A DNA stretch of 64,000 bases from Cylicocyclus nassatus (taxonomy: Eukaryota > Nematoda > Chromadorea > Rhabditida > Strongylidae), in contig CATQJL010000001.1 of the NCBI GenBank assembly GCA_958299035.1, positions 53,184,333-53,248,332 on the forward strand, in the 5' to 3' direction. Shown here in pieces: positions 1-11,929 of this stretch. A model generated the notes under the pieces. It had not been told where the DNA came from and ran no database searches. It saw nothing but the letters and a program-made list of their open reading frames with translations. The position numbers and the translations under genes are program-made. The first letter of the stretch is position 1. Each line of letters begins with the position of its first letter.

Positions 1-1204
1 GGTATGACACCAAATCTTGGTGATAGATGCGCAATAGCGAGTTGGAAGAATTCAGAAGTTTTGCAAAGTTATTGAACTGAACTCGTCACGGACTTTCTTC
101 CATGCAAGCTGCCCTTGAGCCATCTGGCGAGCCACGTGAAGTGGTTCAAAGCTACAAAATTTTCCCTTTTTTCATATGAATTTTCAATCCCTTTACATAG
201 CCTTTATCCACATTTTAGAGGCGATACCTTGATTTTCGAATGGCCTCAAATCTCCTTCTCTTCGCTTGATTAGCCCCCTCCCCATAGCAGCAATTCTGCT
301 CCAAGTTGCTGTGATGCGCGCCTGGCACAGCATGCCTCCTCAGGATTGCGTGTTCGGCGTTTTTTGTTTTACTTCGCTTCTCATTTAATAGACATGTCGT
401 ATCTTCTAACGAAGTGAAAAGGGACTTTGTGAAAAATTCTATAGCCACCCATGCCGAGCCCTGATACACGAGTTAGCGACGAGGAAAGAACTAGGAATTA
501 TGGGCAACGACAAAGTGCCGCCCACTTCTTGTTCGGTCACATTCGTGCGCCTAGATGTCCGCTTTTGCTTCACCCTTTTCTCTAGCAAAAAACACTCCTA
601 CTTTTGGCTTTTTTGTACAGCTTGCAGCTGTTATTTTTCTACTAAATACACCTGTAACGGTCCGACACGCATGTCAAGAATGTATGCGCATATATATGTT
701 GACTTCACTCTTTTCGTATTCTTTACCTAATAGCATCATGATGGCTAAGTTCATTAAGAAAGAGCATAAAGTAATTTTGAAAATAAAATGATGACAGGCT
801 TAATGCCCTTAGGATTATTGTATATATCAACTCTCTCATCAGTCTTTCTTATATAGCGTCATAAAATTCTGCTGCTTCAACTACCCTAATGCAAGCTTGT
901 TTTTACCAAAAGAGAGCTCACTCCAGTCATTTACATGCCGAGTTAATTCTAGCCACTGTTTTTTGCTCTTATCATCAATTATGACAGCAAGTGTTTACTC
1001 TCGATCACTTGATTATCTCACGTCATTCTACCTTTGACCGCTGACGTAGTAGTTAAGGTGAGCTCAGTGAAACCTAGCTACGCATGGTTTGGCCTACTTG
1101 CCTCGGTCTCATCCCCTTACATCAGATTTGATTTAGAGCAGTAGGATGTAATGCAAAGATATTGAGCATTCCGAATGCAATATCTCCTAGCACGGGGTAG
1201 TTAG
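1..1204. other. No gene recognised (1.2 kb)
   Basis: Only short open frames are present, the longest 84 codons, with no recognisable motif, signal or splice pattern. I see no RNA gene and no clear repeat. It is probably intergenic or decayed repeat DNA. Confidence 0.5.
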
Positions 1205-1480
1205 TATACTTGGGTCCGAATCGAATAGAAATTCGATCATTCGAATAAAACATTCGAATATATTCGTATTCGAAATTCGATATTCGGAGTTCTTCCATTT
1301 TCGAATAAAATTTGAAAACTCGAATAATCAAAAAACGAGGTTTCGAATATCACGAGGTTTCGAATATTATTCGAAAACTCGAATAATCAAACAACGGGGT
1401 TTCGAATGGATTTTAATCGAATGTTTTATTCGAATCTTTATTCGAATTCGTATTCGAATGAACTCCGTATTCAGATTATT
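1205..1480. repeat. TTCGAAT-rich palindromic low-complexity block, copy 1
   Basis: Irregular reiterations of ATTCGAATA-like words fill this stretch. TTCGAA is itself a palindrome, so both strands read alike. The same vocabulary fills 2755-2985 and 36015-36375. It contains no coding signal. Confidence 0.8.
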
Positions 1481-1688
1481 CGACTTTGTTGCAAAGCCAA
1501 CTGCTGAGTATCAAGCTCACTTTTTTTTCGCAAAACTCGGTAATGCATCTTTTGCAACCGTTATACCTTTGAACTGTATGGAGAGTCGCATTCTTCCGAC
1601 TGCTTGCGACAGTAAAAAAATTATATGTGGATTTTAATGGATGTAGAAAGTAGAGCAAGCCCTTTGCTTTTACATTGTTGATGCTGAT

Positions 1689-2195
1689 CTTATATATAAA
1701 GCTGAATGTCTGTTTGTATGTATGTATGTCTGTCTGTCTGTCTGTATGTCTGTCTGTCTGTGTGTACGTATGTTCTGAATAGAAAATTCCATTTCTGAAC
1801 CGATCGGGACCAAACTTGGCACACATACACTTCGGGGCAGGGAGCGTGTCATAGGCTACTTTTCGTATCGATCGATATCGATTTTTTTGCAGAGTTCACC
1901 TACAGGGCTAGGAGTTGGCACAGGGGGGGATGTCAGAATTTACAAAAAATCGACAAAATCAATAAAAGTAATCGATAATTCTGAAAACTAATATTGTATT
2001 CGGAATCCCCATGCTCACTTTCCCCCCTGTGCCAACTCCTAGCCCTGTAGGTGAACTCTGAAAAAATCGATAAAAATCGGTAAAATCGACATCGATCGAT
2101 AACGAAAAGTGGACTGTGACACCCGCCGGGGCCCGAAGTGTATGTGTGCCAAGTTTGGTCCGGATACGGCGGAGCCGGGTAAGCCAGCTAGTAAG
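1689..2195. repeat. Foldback repeat with TGTC/TGTA microsatellite, copy 1
   Basis: The block opens with CTTATATATAAAGC and runs into a (TGTC/TGTA)n microsatellite at about 1715-1765. It then forms an imperfect inverted repeat. CCAAACTTGGCACACATACA near 1810 faces its reverse complement near 2145, and the GCTAGGAGTTGGCACAGGGG segment is repeated inverted around 2020-2050. A second copy in the opposite orientation lies at about 39180-39567. This looks like a non-autonomous DNA element. The class is not determined. Confidence 0.65.
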
Positions 2196-2339
2196 AAATA
2201 AAGTTAATTCTGGTGTACATCAGTCTCTTTCAGACCATCTGAAGAAGAATCTTTTGGGCACAGCATAAAAATTTATATCGACTGCTTTTTAGATCGTCCA
2301 TAACGGGTAAAATATGCCTTTTTGCTGATATATAGACTA

Positions 2340-2690
2340 GATGCCGATCGACCGACTTTATCGATTTTTGGGGAAGTTTGAGCTGCGGGGCTGAGAGTTG
2401 GTACAAGGGGGTAAGTGAGGGTGCTGATTACGGTTAAAAATTTACAGGGCTCCTAAATTGCAGAATCGTTTGCACCAGCGGTCGCGCGACCGCTGGTGCA
2501 AACGACTCTGCAGTTTAGAAGCCCTGTACTTTATGAATTCTATCGATTTTTGTGGAAAATCTCGAACTACGAGCTTGGGAGTTGGTACAGGGGGTAAATG
2601 ACGATGCTGATTGAAACCGAAATCTATTTTATCGATTTCAGCAATTTTTGGAGAATTTTGAGCTAGGAGTTGGTATAGAGGATACTAGGG
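2340..2690. repeat. Degenerate relative of the AAATCGAT-rich foldback repeat
   Basis: Several degenerate copies of a TTTATCGATTTTTGG...GAGTTGGTACAGGGGG module occur near 2360, 2540 and 2630. They resemble the inner part of the foldback repeat at 1689-2195. A strong hairpin (2443-2528) sits in the middle. Confidence 0.5.
2443..2528. repeat. 86-bp near-perfect palindrome
   Basis: The sequence TACAGGGCT...AGCCCTGTA is a self-complementary stem centred near 2485/2486. The inner part around GCACCAGCGGTCGC is perfectly mirrored for about 20 bp on each side, and the outer part has a few mismatches. It would extrude as a long hairpin and may be a short foldback insertion in the surrounding degenerate repeat. 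Confidence 0.85.
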
Positions 2691-2754
2691 AGCTGATTAT
2701 GATTGGATCGGCTCTAGCCAGATATGTCGGCAATTTTGAGATGTGATTGCTTTA

Positions 2755-2985
2755 GTTATTCGATAAATCATTCGAATATTTATTCGAAATTCGACTTCCA
2801 ATGTTCGAATATATTCGATATTCATTCATTCGATATTTTTGATTTGCCGAATTTATTCGAAATTCATTCATCCGATATTTTTGATTTTCCGAATTTATTC
2901 GATATTCATTTATTCGAAATTTTTCCTTTTCGAGTTTATTCGATATTCATTCATTCGATGAAAAATTTTCGAATTACCCAAGTAT
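2755..2985. repeat. TTCGAAT-rich low-complexity block, copy 2
   Basis: Same ATTCGAATA / ATTCATTCGATATTTTTGA vocabulary as at 1205-1480 and 36015-36375. An 87-codon open frame across it (2724-2987) is a repeat artefact. Confidence 0.75.
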
Positions 2986-2989
2986 AGTA

Positions 2990-5900
2990 GTTAGGATGAG
3001 CTCAGTGAATTGACCGAGGTACGCATTCGCCTCTGCCTCACCCTTTCACATCAAATCTGGTCACTAAAGTGGAGAGAAATGTGAAACTACCTTTGGCGCT
3101 GTTAGTCCAGCCTCACGTTTCCCTCGCTATCCAGTGAATGTCCCATTTGATCTAACCTTAAAGAATCCTTATAATGGGGAGCATTACCATGCGACTATTT
3201 ATACTCACTAGCATTCTCAGTGAAGGTATTTAACTTTGGATGCTATAATTCCATCTCATTTTATACTAGTGTGGTAGCACCAATCTGCCGGTGAAGCTGA
3301 TGACTGTTGACTAAGGTTTTGTTAATGATGGTTTTTATATCTCTGAGTTCTTTTTCAAAATTTCCTTATGACTACTGCATGAACTTTTTGACTAGTCGAG
3401 GGCGAATTTTATACGCCTCAAATAAATGATCATATCTGCACATACCAGATAGGATGTATAAAACTACCGTTCACGCAACTGCAAACATATCTTATGCTTG
3501 GAAGTACTCCTTCTCGATACTACTAACTGTACTGATTACTGTACAATGACAAACTACAGCAGTGTATTGGAGAAAGCAGCGACAATCTGTTAAGTTGTCA
3601 CGAGTCCAAATTTATAACTCCAAAGACGTTTGTGGCGGTAAAAATGCAAAGCTCGCGAAAATTGCGTTTCGTTGGAGTGTGATCATGTTCTTCCCTATAG
3701 TCATGTCCATTCTTTAACCATTATGAAATCTAATGTAGCCACTACCTGAAAGCGTTTTAGCATGCACCCGAAGCATGATCATTATGTACTGACCATGACC
3801 TTCTGGAAGTTCCCAGTTAGTGTTAAAAATTCTCACTTATCATCTCCATTTGCTCAAAGTTTGGATAGCTCCGATAAAAATTCTACTCTACTCTTTTAAG
3901 AAGTGCAAGATGCAAGTATCGGGCTGTATGTGTTATCTAGATATTTGATTTAATCACGAAACAAGCAACTGGGACAATATTAAGAGAGTCTAAAAAATTT
4001 TGCGGTTAGAACTTGATTGACATTCGCTATCTGAGCAGAATAATCAAATTTTAATGGCTTTGTAGAGTTATCTTTTTACAAGGGAATGGTCAGAAATCGA
4101 AGCGGCCAATCTAAACCTGCATGCCATTAGATGCAGCATAAAATCCTTTAAGGAAGAAGCTTTGAGCCGTTAAAGACCTTTTTGCTAAGAAATCGTGCAT
4201 GTAAACCTCAAATTTGGCAGTGCAGAGCCACGCTCGGCTCAATGCTAGGCCAAATCATGCAGTCAGCTTACTAGGCTAGGGTTTATATTCTTAAAATCTA
4301 GAAGTGAGATAAAAGTGCAACATGCGCTTAATTTCGCATTTTTTATGTAGCAGATATTGAATACAAAACTGGTTTTCCTTAAATAAACAAATAGAAACTC
4401 CTGCAACATGGCCTAAGTGATTCAAAATAACAAAATTGTTGTCAATTGCTTATCTACAGAATCGTGTCAAAATACTAGGGCGAAAATTTTTATGAAATGG
4501 CTGGAAATTTTTTGATAGGTCGAGATTTTGGTGTTAGGGTAAGACTGTGAGTTTATAAGTTTTAGTCTGCAGTATTTTAGTCTCCCCCTAAGTTTTAGTC
4601 TGCAGTATCTACTTTCTCATGCAGTAGTTATGGTAAACTGTTTCGCTTCCTCATTTAGCATTTGATTTCGGAGGTATTGATCGAACGAACCCCAGTGGGA
4701 ATCCCTTCCCTTCCCCTCCTCGTATGCACGAATGTAGCTCGACAACGCGGGGGGAAGGGATCGACATCCCCTATAGGAGTAGAAATTCGACTGTGTAAGT
4801 CATGCCAGAGAGGCGAATATTCCGGTTTCAATCACTTATTACAAAGCATTTCGTTCATTGTGATGAAAAATTCCCTTTGGAAGCCGGGCTCCCCTCAGCG
4901 GCTTGTATCTTGCCATTTTATCTCTCTCTTCTATTTTTGCTTTTCGCGAAGAGACTCGAGCATATATCTGCCAGCTTCGAGCATCTGGAGGAGTTTGTCT
5001 CATTCCCGAGATCTTCGCAGTTCTAATATGACAAGATAGTTTTATCCATGTAAGCTGATCGAACACATTGTAACTATCACTATGTTATGTTGCCCTTACC
5101 TTGTCTAACATTAACTGCTTCGAAAAGAAAAACCGAAAAAGTAGTAGAATTGCCTATTTCTGAGTAGAGATCCACGGGGGAGTGATCCTCTCCTCTGTGT
5201 TCCCCTCGTGCGGGGATGACCGCTGGGGATCATTCCCTTGGGGTAACGGACAATTTGTCACTGATAGCTGCAGCGCCTTCATGGCTGTTATGTGTTAAAA
5301 TACTGCTTTGAGTGTCCTCGCGCACCCCCCCCCCCCACTTTTCGGCAGCATAAAGTCTTCTACCCATTTCCCTGCAGAGACAGCTTTTCTGTTGTTTAAC
5401 ATCCTTACGCTGAAATGAGCAGCATGAGCGAAAGTGGACAGCATCCATGAAAGCAGGAACTTAGGGGGAGTAGAAAAATCATTTTTGGTGCGCCAAGCGC
5501 AGTCACGGCATACGCGCATTCCGCAACCCTAAATTAATGAAATTGAGGAGATGAAGAAAAGTCTGCTGTCAAAAGATGGAAATAAAGAAGAGTTTTATGT
5601 AGGAAATTTGGAAGCAAGGTGATCTTCCCGCTTAATCCGCTCTTGTGCATAAGGGGGTCCGCTTCCCCTCCCCACAGGGGATCCCTGCCGATATTGTCTG
5701 CGCGCATACGGGGATTCGCCTGGGGAGGGGAGGGAGCCCCAGCGGGGATCATTCCAATAGTAAAAGGCACATGCCCTCCCCGCGGGGATGTACGTGCATA
5801 CGGGCCTAAAGATATTTGTATTCTCCGAATTCGCGGCATGCTGTGTCCGGCGCGCACTCTTGCGCGCTTGGAGCAGGCTTGCCGCCGCCATACAAAATAT

Positions 5901-7636
5901 TTGGAGGGCTGTAACTAAGCGAGGAAGAGGGAGTTTAGGGAGATTCAAAAACTCAGTTGTAAGCTTTTTGATGTTGAACAAGGTTATGTTAAACATGTGA
6001 AAAAATTGTGGGAAGGAAGGAAAATATATGACTTTTTCTTTTCACCACCTCAGGTGGCTGTTTAGGTGGCTGGAAAGCCATCCAGCTCTTTGCCACCCCT
6101 TCAGTTCACATAATTTTTTCATAATTTTTCGCACATAGTCCTAACTTCTATTGCCCATCTCCACACCAATTTTGGTGTCATTTCAGTTTCTCTTCGCTGT
6201 AAGCAAGCCTTTTTTTTTCGGGACAGGTTTGAATTTGCGCGCTCAACCAGCGAACATGTTGAAACAGGAAATTTTTGGTTTTTGCAGATCGATATCTGTA
6301 GAACATGGGTGACATAAAGGCAGAAGGCGATTGTCAGGGGAGGGAGGGGGGCTGAGGTTTCCGCTCCAACGATATCCCCTTGCTTTTTATTCCAAAATGA
6401 TATCCAGCTTGCCCCGTAAGTCACCTGTGCCGAGCCCTGCTTACAGCAATTTCGAGCTTGCCTTGAGGGAACGCTTCAGGTAAAAATTCTTAGAATTCGA
6501 GGAATTTAGGATTTTCAGTCTTCCGAGAACTTTACATTTTAGCTTCACGGATAAGCTCAGCGATAAGATAAGTACAAATAAATTGACGAATTGTAAGTTT
6601 TTGTCCAAACACTGCCTCGAAACCAATAATAGTGGACAACACAAGGTGACAAGATAAAGACTTAAATTGTATTTTTTGGATTTCGTCCGTTGAAAAAGGT
6701 AAAAAGTGGACAAACTGTACTTTTACTTTTTGTGAATCTCGTTTTGTGAACTTGGATAAATCATGAAATGATGCACTGTCGCTTGTGCCAGAATGACGAA
6801 TCGTTATTTCTGAAACGGAGGAAATTGCTATATTCCATTGATTTCAGCGACGATGCATTATTTTTTGTTGTTTTTCAGCGCCAAGTGCACAACAAAGAAG
6901 GGCAAACCACCGCGCTACTGAGAAACCTTGCAGTATTTACAACACAGATTAAATTCTCTTTTGCAACACCCTAGTATGCGGAAGAGAGTTTGTTCTGTGA
7001 TGTATGCACGATGAGGTTTTTCAATAAGTGTTGCAAAAATCGAGATATATAGTTGAGTTTGCATATGGCTATTTGACATGGTGGCTACCAATAATTAGAA
7101 ACCATTTGACCTGCTCAAAACCTAGGCATTTTCTTGTATGAATAATTATAGTAATTTTATAATAACAAACTGTGCTAATGTAAACATTGTGATGAAAGGA
7201 TACTTCAGTGTAATCACGAACGTTGAATAGTCCAAGAGAATCTCATATAGTTTGAGTTTCGTAGTAGATACAGGTCAACTTCATGCTAACTGTGGTTCAC
7301 AGTTTATTCCATAAAACAACTGTTTAACATGTTGACGACAGTGTCGCGCAATGATGAGCGACAGGCAGTCCGTACAAAAGAAAGAAGAAAAGAAGCTGAA
7401 GAAGCTGTACAAAAGACTGAAAAGTGGAAAATCAGTTTTGTATGGAATATATTGTTTGTAAGGAAGGAACAAAGCCGGTGGGTATCGCTTAGGTATTGTT
7501 TTAGAGCTTTCTGTTGATTTCAAGCCACTCAATGCTTGGCAAGTTTGGACGTTCAGTGCTGAGAGTGAGAGTGCTTACAAAGGAGGGCACCTAACTTGCC
7601 AGTTTAGCTCTTTGGGAGGAGACGCATTTATTTTAT
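2990..7636. other. Long stretch without a recognised gene; GC-rich blocks at 4660-5900
   Basis: No open frame here exceeds about 130 codons and none shows a recognisable domain. Base composition is uneven. Mostly AT-rich DNA is interrupted by G/C-run-rich blocks at about 4680-4790, 5170-5240 and 5640-5900. Two of these share the word GGGGATCATTCC (near 5227 and 5739), which suggests fragments of one repeat family. A poly-C run lies near 5325. Frames of 99-133 codons around 5595-5996 overlap one another on both strands and are best explained by this composition. Confidence 0.45.
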
Positions 7637-7644
7637 GCCACATA
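7637..7644. repeat. Candidate target-site duplication (left) of the RTE LINE
   Basis: GCCACATA occurs here directly after the microsatellite tail of the element and again at 10990-10997 directly before its other end. The length fits a LINE target-site duplication. At only 8 bp, chance is possible. Confidence 0.55.
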
Positions 7645-7680
7645 CTTACTTAGATACTTAGATACTTAGATGGCCCGGCT

Positions 7681-9510
7681 TCACGTGACGTGCGGGCCCC
7701 AGCTCAGAAGTTTCCATTTTTCCCTGTCCCTCGCTTCTGACATCCACGATCTTCTTGGCTGACGTCGGTGGCTGCGTCCACGAGTTCCAGGTGCAAAAAT
7801 CGTATCCAGCTGATTTCTCAGCTGGTCCATCCGTTCCACAAACACGTCTGCCCATCTCGTTGGAGGTCTTCCTCGGGGACGTTTGGCTTCGCGAGGAATC
7901 CACTCCGATGTTCTTAGTGTCCATCTGTCGTCTGTTCTTCTCATTATGTGACCGGCCCATCGGTGTTTGGCTTTCGCGACGTATTCCGCTGGGTCACGAA
8001 GACGGGACATTCTTCTCATATCCGTGCTGCGAAGTCCGACTAGATGTTGCTTGCGTCGGGTCATCTTCAGAAGACTGCGCTCGAGCGCTCTGTGGGTGGT
8101 CCATAGAGCTTTCGACGTGGCTACAGTGTCGGCCCAAGTCTCAGCTGCGTAACAGAGCGCCGGGAGAACGGTTGAGTCGAACAGGTGGGCACGAAGCTCC
8201 GGGTCCGTCAGTTGGTCGGTGGCTTCCTTCAGGGGCCCGAAGGCGGCCCAGGCTGCTCTTCTTCTCCTGTTGAGTTCTTCCCTCAAGTCGTTCTCCATGT
8301 TCATCGAACGTCCGAGATACACGTAGGAAGACGTCTCCTTAATCGGGGTGCCTTCCAATTCCATTTCTGCATCTTCGCAAAGGGCGTTCCTCATGAAGTG
8401 AGTCTTCTTCCGATTTATTCGCAGTCCGATCTTCTTCCCTACTTCGTTCAGTTCCTTCAGCATCGTCTCTGCTTCGGTGATACTGCTCGAGAAGAGAACG
8501 ATGTCGTCCTCAAAACGAAGGTTGGACAGGAATCTCCCATCAACTCGTATGCCTCTCTCGTCCCAGTCCAGTGACTTCATCACCCACTGCAAGGCCGCGT
8601 TGAACAGCTTCGGCGAGATTGTGTCGCCTTGTCGGACCTCCTTCCCGATTGGTATGGTCAGGAGGCGATGGAACAGCTGCATCGTTGTTGTACAGTCCTT
8701 GTAGCAGTTGGCTAGTGTCCTCACGTAGGCTGGGTCCACTCCTTGATCGACTAGCGCTGACAGGATGGCGTTGGTTTCGACGCTGTCGGAGGCTTTCTCG
8801 TGGTCGACGAAGGTTAGGACGAGAGGCAGTCGGTACTCCCGGCAGACTTCTATGACCCTCGAAACAGTCTGGATGTGGTCCATGCAGCTGAATCCTTTGC
8901 GAAATCCAGCTTGTTCTTGGGGTTGGGCTTCATCCAGTGACCTTGAAATGCGAGCGAGGATAATCTTCGTGAAAAGCTTGTACAGCACACTCAGCAGGCA
9001 TATTGGACGATAGTTCCGAAGATCCTCCCGTTCACCCTTCTTGAAGAGAAGGACGGTTCTTGACGTTCTCCACTGGTCGGGAATCTTCTCCTTCTGAAGG
9101 TAAGATGTCAAATGCGACGCTAGAACATCGTGTAGACGGTGTCCTCCGGCTCGCAGAAGTTCGACGGAAAGATGATCTGGTCCTGGAGCCGTGGACGTCT
9201 TCATGGTCTGTATCGCGATACGCACTTCAGCAGGTAGAATTCGTGGTGGTACTTCTCCAGTGGGAACAACGGGCATCTGCACGGGTGTTGATGAGCGGAA
9301 GAGGTTGGTGTAGAAGTTCTTCGCGATAGATTCCATCTTGTATCGGGAAGAAGTCGGAGTCCCGTCTTCGTTCAGTAGTGCAGCCAGCGGTACGTGATAT
9401 TCGCAGAGGTCTCCCTTCGGCACTTCTTGAGACTTCGTCTTCTTTCTGCTGCTTCCAGTATCTTGGCTTGCCTGTACTTCCTGAGATCCTCTTGCAAAGC
9501 TGTTCTGCAA
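7681..9510 (-). pseudogene. RTE reverse transcriptase domain with altered catalytic box
   Basis: The 609-codon frame covers the RNA-dependent DNA polymerase of the RTE element. Recognisable blocks, in residues from 9510, are APGPDHL (about 108-114), LLFKKGE...LRNYRPI (154-171), QAGFRKG (200-206), motif A FVDHEKASDS (234-243), motif B RQGDTISP (293-300) and motif C FEDDI (333-337). The C-terminal region is rich in R and K, with RRRRAAWAAF and a PRGRPPTRW motif usual at RTE ends. Motif C in this clade is normally FADDI, so the A-to-E change (codon at 8511-8509) sits beside the catalytic aspartates. Motif A has S where F is usual. The true frame starts near 9430. The first about 30 residues are out of frame with the family. 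Inactive by inference. Confidence 0.92.
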
Positions 9511-10751
9511 CTGGTGTTGGCAATCAGTCGCTCGAGATGAGTTGCATTCGGATCCTGCCTCAATGATCTTCTTCTTTCGAGCAATTCCTTGGTGGTCTTC
9601 GAGATGCGGTCCAAGTTCTTCTCAGAAGTCACTGAGGCGCATTCTCCGCAGGCTCGCAATCCTTTCAGAAGCCGGTCGTGGTCGTACGTTGGGTCCTCCT
9701 CGATGGGCCAGTCACAACTTGATATGAGCTCTTCCAGCCTGTTACCGTCATAAACGACTTCCTTCCTTCTCGCGGCACTATGACAGACTTTCTTTTCCAG
9801 CCTTCGGCTGAGTCGTATCTTCGCTCGAAGGAGGCGGTGATCGGAGCCACTACAGAAGGATGGAACTACAGAGACATCGAGTAAGCTCCACCTTCGGTTG
9901 GTGAGAATGTGGTCGATCTCCGCGTGGGTCGTTCCGTTGGGCGATTCCCATGTCCACCGGCGATGTTCCTTCTTCATAAAGATGGAATTTCCATGGAAAA
10001 GTCGTGCGGCGGAGAGAAGCCCAACAAGACGGTTGCCGTTTTCGTTCCGGAGCCCATATCCAAACTTCCCGATCCTATATTCCCTTTCCAGTGGCATCCC
10101 GATTTTCGCGTTGAAGTCGCCCACAACAAACTTGTAAAAGGACTTCTCGTTGCGGACGACCTCCTCCACATCTTCGTAGAAAGCATCTAGTTCTGATTCG
10201 TCAGCTGCTGATGTTGGAGAATAGCAGTTGATGATGCTGATGGTCTTCTGACGTGTAGGTCTTAGTCGTAGAATGGCCACTCGAGGTGATAGGATCTCAT
10301 GCGAATCGACAAGATGGACGATAGATGGATGGACGACAAAGCCGACGTCTCCAACGTTTCGTGATGGAACCTTTTCACCACGAATGATGAGGGTCCCATC
10401 ACTCATCTGTCGCACGTCGTTCTTCCTGGACTTCGTTTCCTACAGAGCAATGATGTGGTAGTTGATGTGCTCTGCAGCGTCGAGAAGAGCGTGGAGGTCG
10501 GCGTTTGTGGAGACTGTCCTGGCGTTGTAAGTGCAGAGCATGAGGCAGTCTCCATGGCGTGTCGTCCGGGCAGACGTGCCGTTTTTGTCCAATCCGAAAG
10601 GCGCCCTGAGTACCCTGACATCGTTCTTGCTACCACCCGGCGCCGTAGGCGGGATCCGATGTACAGGGTTTTTTCTAAATCTTCTTGCTGTCTGAGTAAT
10701 AAAATTTGTTCCCCTACAAGAGGTGGCTTACTAGGCCTACTCTTGATTTCC
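9372..10751 (-). pseudogene. RTE endonuclease domain (APE-like), interrupted
   Basis: This part of the RTE polyprotein would nick target DNA for target-primed reverse transcription. One minus-strand frame runs from about 10750, carries an LCTYNART motif near 10530, and meets a TAG at 10442-10440. That stop replaces the residue just before the ET pair of the conserved QET endonuclease motif. The frame then stays open for 347 codons from 10415. Counted from there, visible motifs are NCYSPTS (63-69), GDFNAKIG (99-106), EIDHIL (166-171) and GSDHRLL (190-196). These match the catalytic DxN, the D-x-I/L pattern and the SDH histidine of the family. A shift of frame near 9410-9435 separates it from the reverse transcriptase, which continues in another frame. 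Confidence 0.88.
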
Positions 10752-10989
10752 ACGGGGTGATCGCTGACCCCGGGCTTGGAGCGGGGAGGGACCGCCTAGC
10801 GACCAGAAGAAGCCAGACGGCGGAGAATCTGGCGCGGCCAGTTCTTAGCTAGGCATCCGGCCGAAACCGGAAACGTCGAACTCCTTCACAGCTTGGGAGG
10901 CCCTACCAGAGTATATACTCGGCTGTGCATCGCAGTTCGACACCCAGTGTCACCCCCACGCCACGATGAGGCGACCGACCATTGTGGGG

Positions 10990-10997
10990 GCCACATA
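10990..10997. repeat. Candidate target-site duplication (right) of the RTE LINE
   Basis: GCCACATA here matches 7637-7644. The element's 5' untranslated region begins immediately to the left of it. Confidence 0.55.
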
Positions 10998-11209
10998 AGG
11001 ATTGACAATTTCAACTTTTTTGGAGAGTTGTTTGCAGGAAGGAAAACATATTTGGAATCACTGTCCCATGCTCCAGTAATATGGGTGTCATGGGGAAAGG
11101 TCACTTCCACTAAAAAGGCTTTTTTTGCAATACGGTTCATTACAAGTTATCTATTTATATTTTGTATTTCTTATCACTAGTTATCCCTAGCGGTAGTAGT
11201 TACAGAATG

Positions 11210-11400
11210 TACAGGGTGACCCAAAAATGTGCACATTGGTCTTCACTGAATCTCCTGCTTCAAAATCTTTTGTCGAGCTTCAGCTGTCATTCTGTAGAGC
11301 TGGTAACTTAGATTTGCAGTGTAGGGCGAATCTTCGATCTTTCTACATTTGTGTAGGATTACGGCAGGAACTTTGGAGAGTGTTTTAAGTCGGTAAGAGT
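11210..11400 (+). repeat. Solo arm of a TA-flanked TIR element (relative of 25990-26723)
   Basis: It starts TACAGGGTGACCCAAAAATG and continues with GTAGAGCTGGTAACTTAGAT and GTAGGATTACGGCAGGAACT. These correspond in order to the left arm of the element at 25990-26723. No matching inverted right arm is visible downstream, so this is a truncated or decayed copy. Confidence 0.6.
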
Positions 11401-11929
11401 CGCATTATGCTTCAAAAGGGAAGTCAAAAAATAAGTACTAGTTGATAAGTAGGTTGTAAGTCAAGTTATAGTTAGATTGAGTTGTAGTAGCAATCATGAC
11501 ATTGTGATAGAGCGCCTAAAGTGATGGTTCAGTGCCGATTATCCTGCTTCTGCCGTCCAAACTGTCCTCTCCAAAGACGAGCAATTTATAATTTCTTTAT
11601 CGAGGCGAAGTCACAAGAAGAATGATCATTACCCAAAAATGCAATGAATAAAGCATACGTAAACAAATAACATTCCTACACTACAGCAATGTGTGCTGGT
11701 TTCTCTTGATCGCGATCCGCGATAGAGCCCTTTGTTCTTTCTTCGAGTGAATTATGTCATTACAAGTTTGAGGCTCAAAACCTTCTTGCGAGTTTTGGAT
11801 TATTCGCTCAAGCTTGGAAGATCGCCGATGCCGTCTCGAAAAAAAGCAGCAAACATAGATGGACGCATGAAATGATCTGTAGCTTGTTCAATAGGTACTG
11901 CTAAATCATCAGTCATTTTGAATACCGTA

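Larger units (their letters stand above)
7645..10989 (-). mobile_element. RTE-clade non-LTR retrotransposon, near full length, inactive
   Basis: On the minus strand the order is a 5' untranslated stretch (about 10989-10750), an apurinic-type endonuclease, a reverse transcriptase, and a short 3' end. The 3' tail is a simple repeat built of ATCTAAGT units (7645-7672), the kind of short microsatellite tail typical of RTE elements. Candidate 8-bp duplications GCCACATA flank it. Length is about 3.35 kb, usual for RTE. It is disabled by an in-frame stop in the endonuclease and a frameshift between the two domains. The coding part is GC-richer than its surroundings, consistent with a fairly recent insertion. 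Confidence 0.9.

Noticed and set aside
5534..5996. Overlapping 99-133-codon frames on both strands near a GC-rich block
   Set aside because: They overlap on opposite strands, lack motifs, and coincide with a GC-rich repeat that reduces stop codons.
7755..8273. 172-codon plus-strand frame opposite the RTE reverse transcriptase
   Set aside because: Antisense shadow of a GC-rich coding region that has clear reverse transcriptase motifs on the minus strand.
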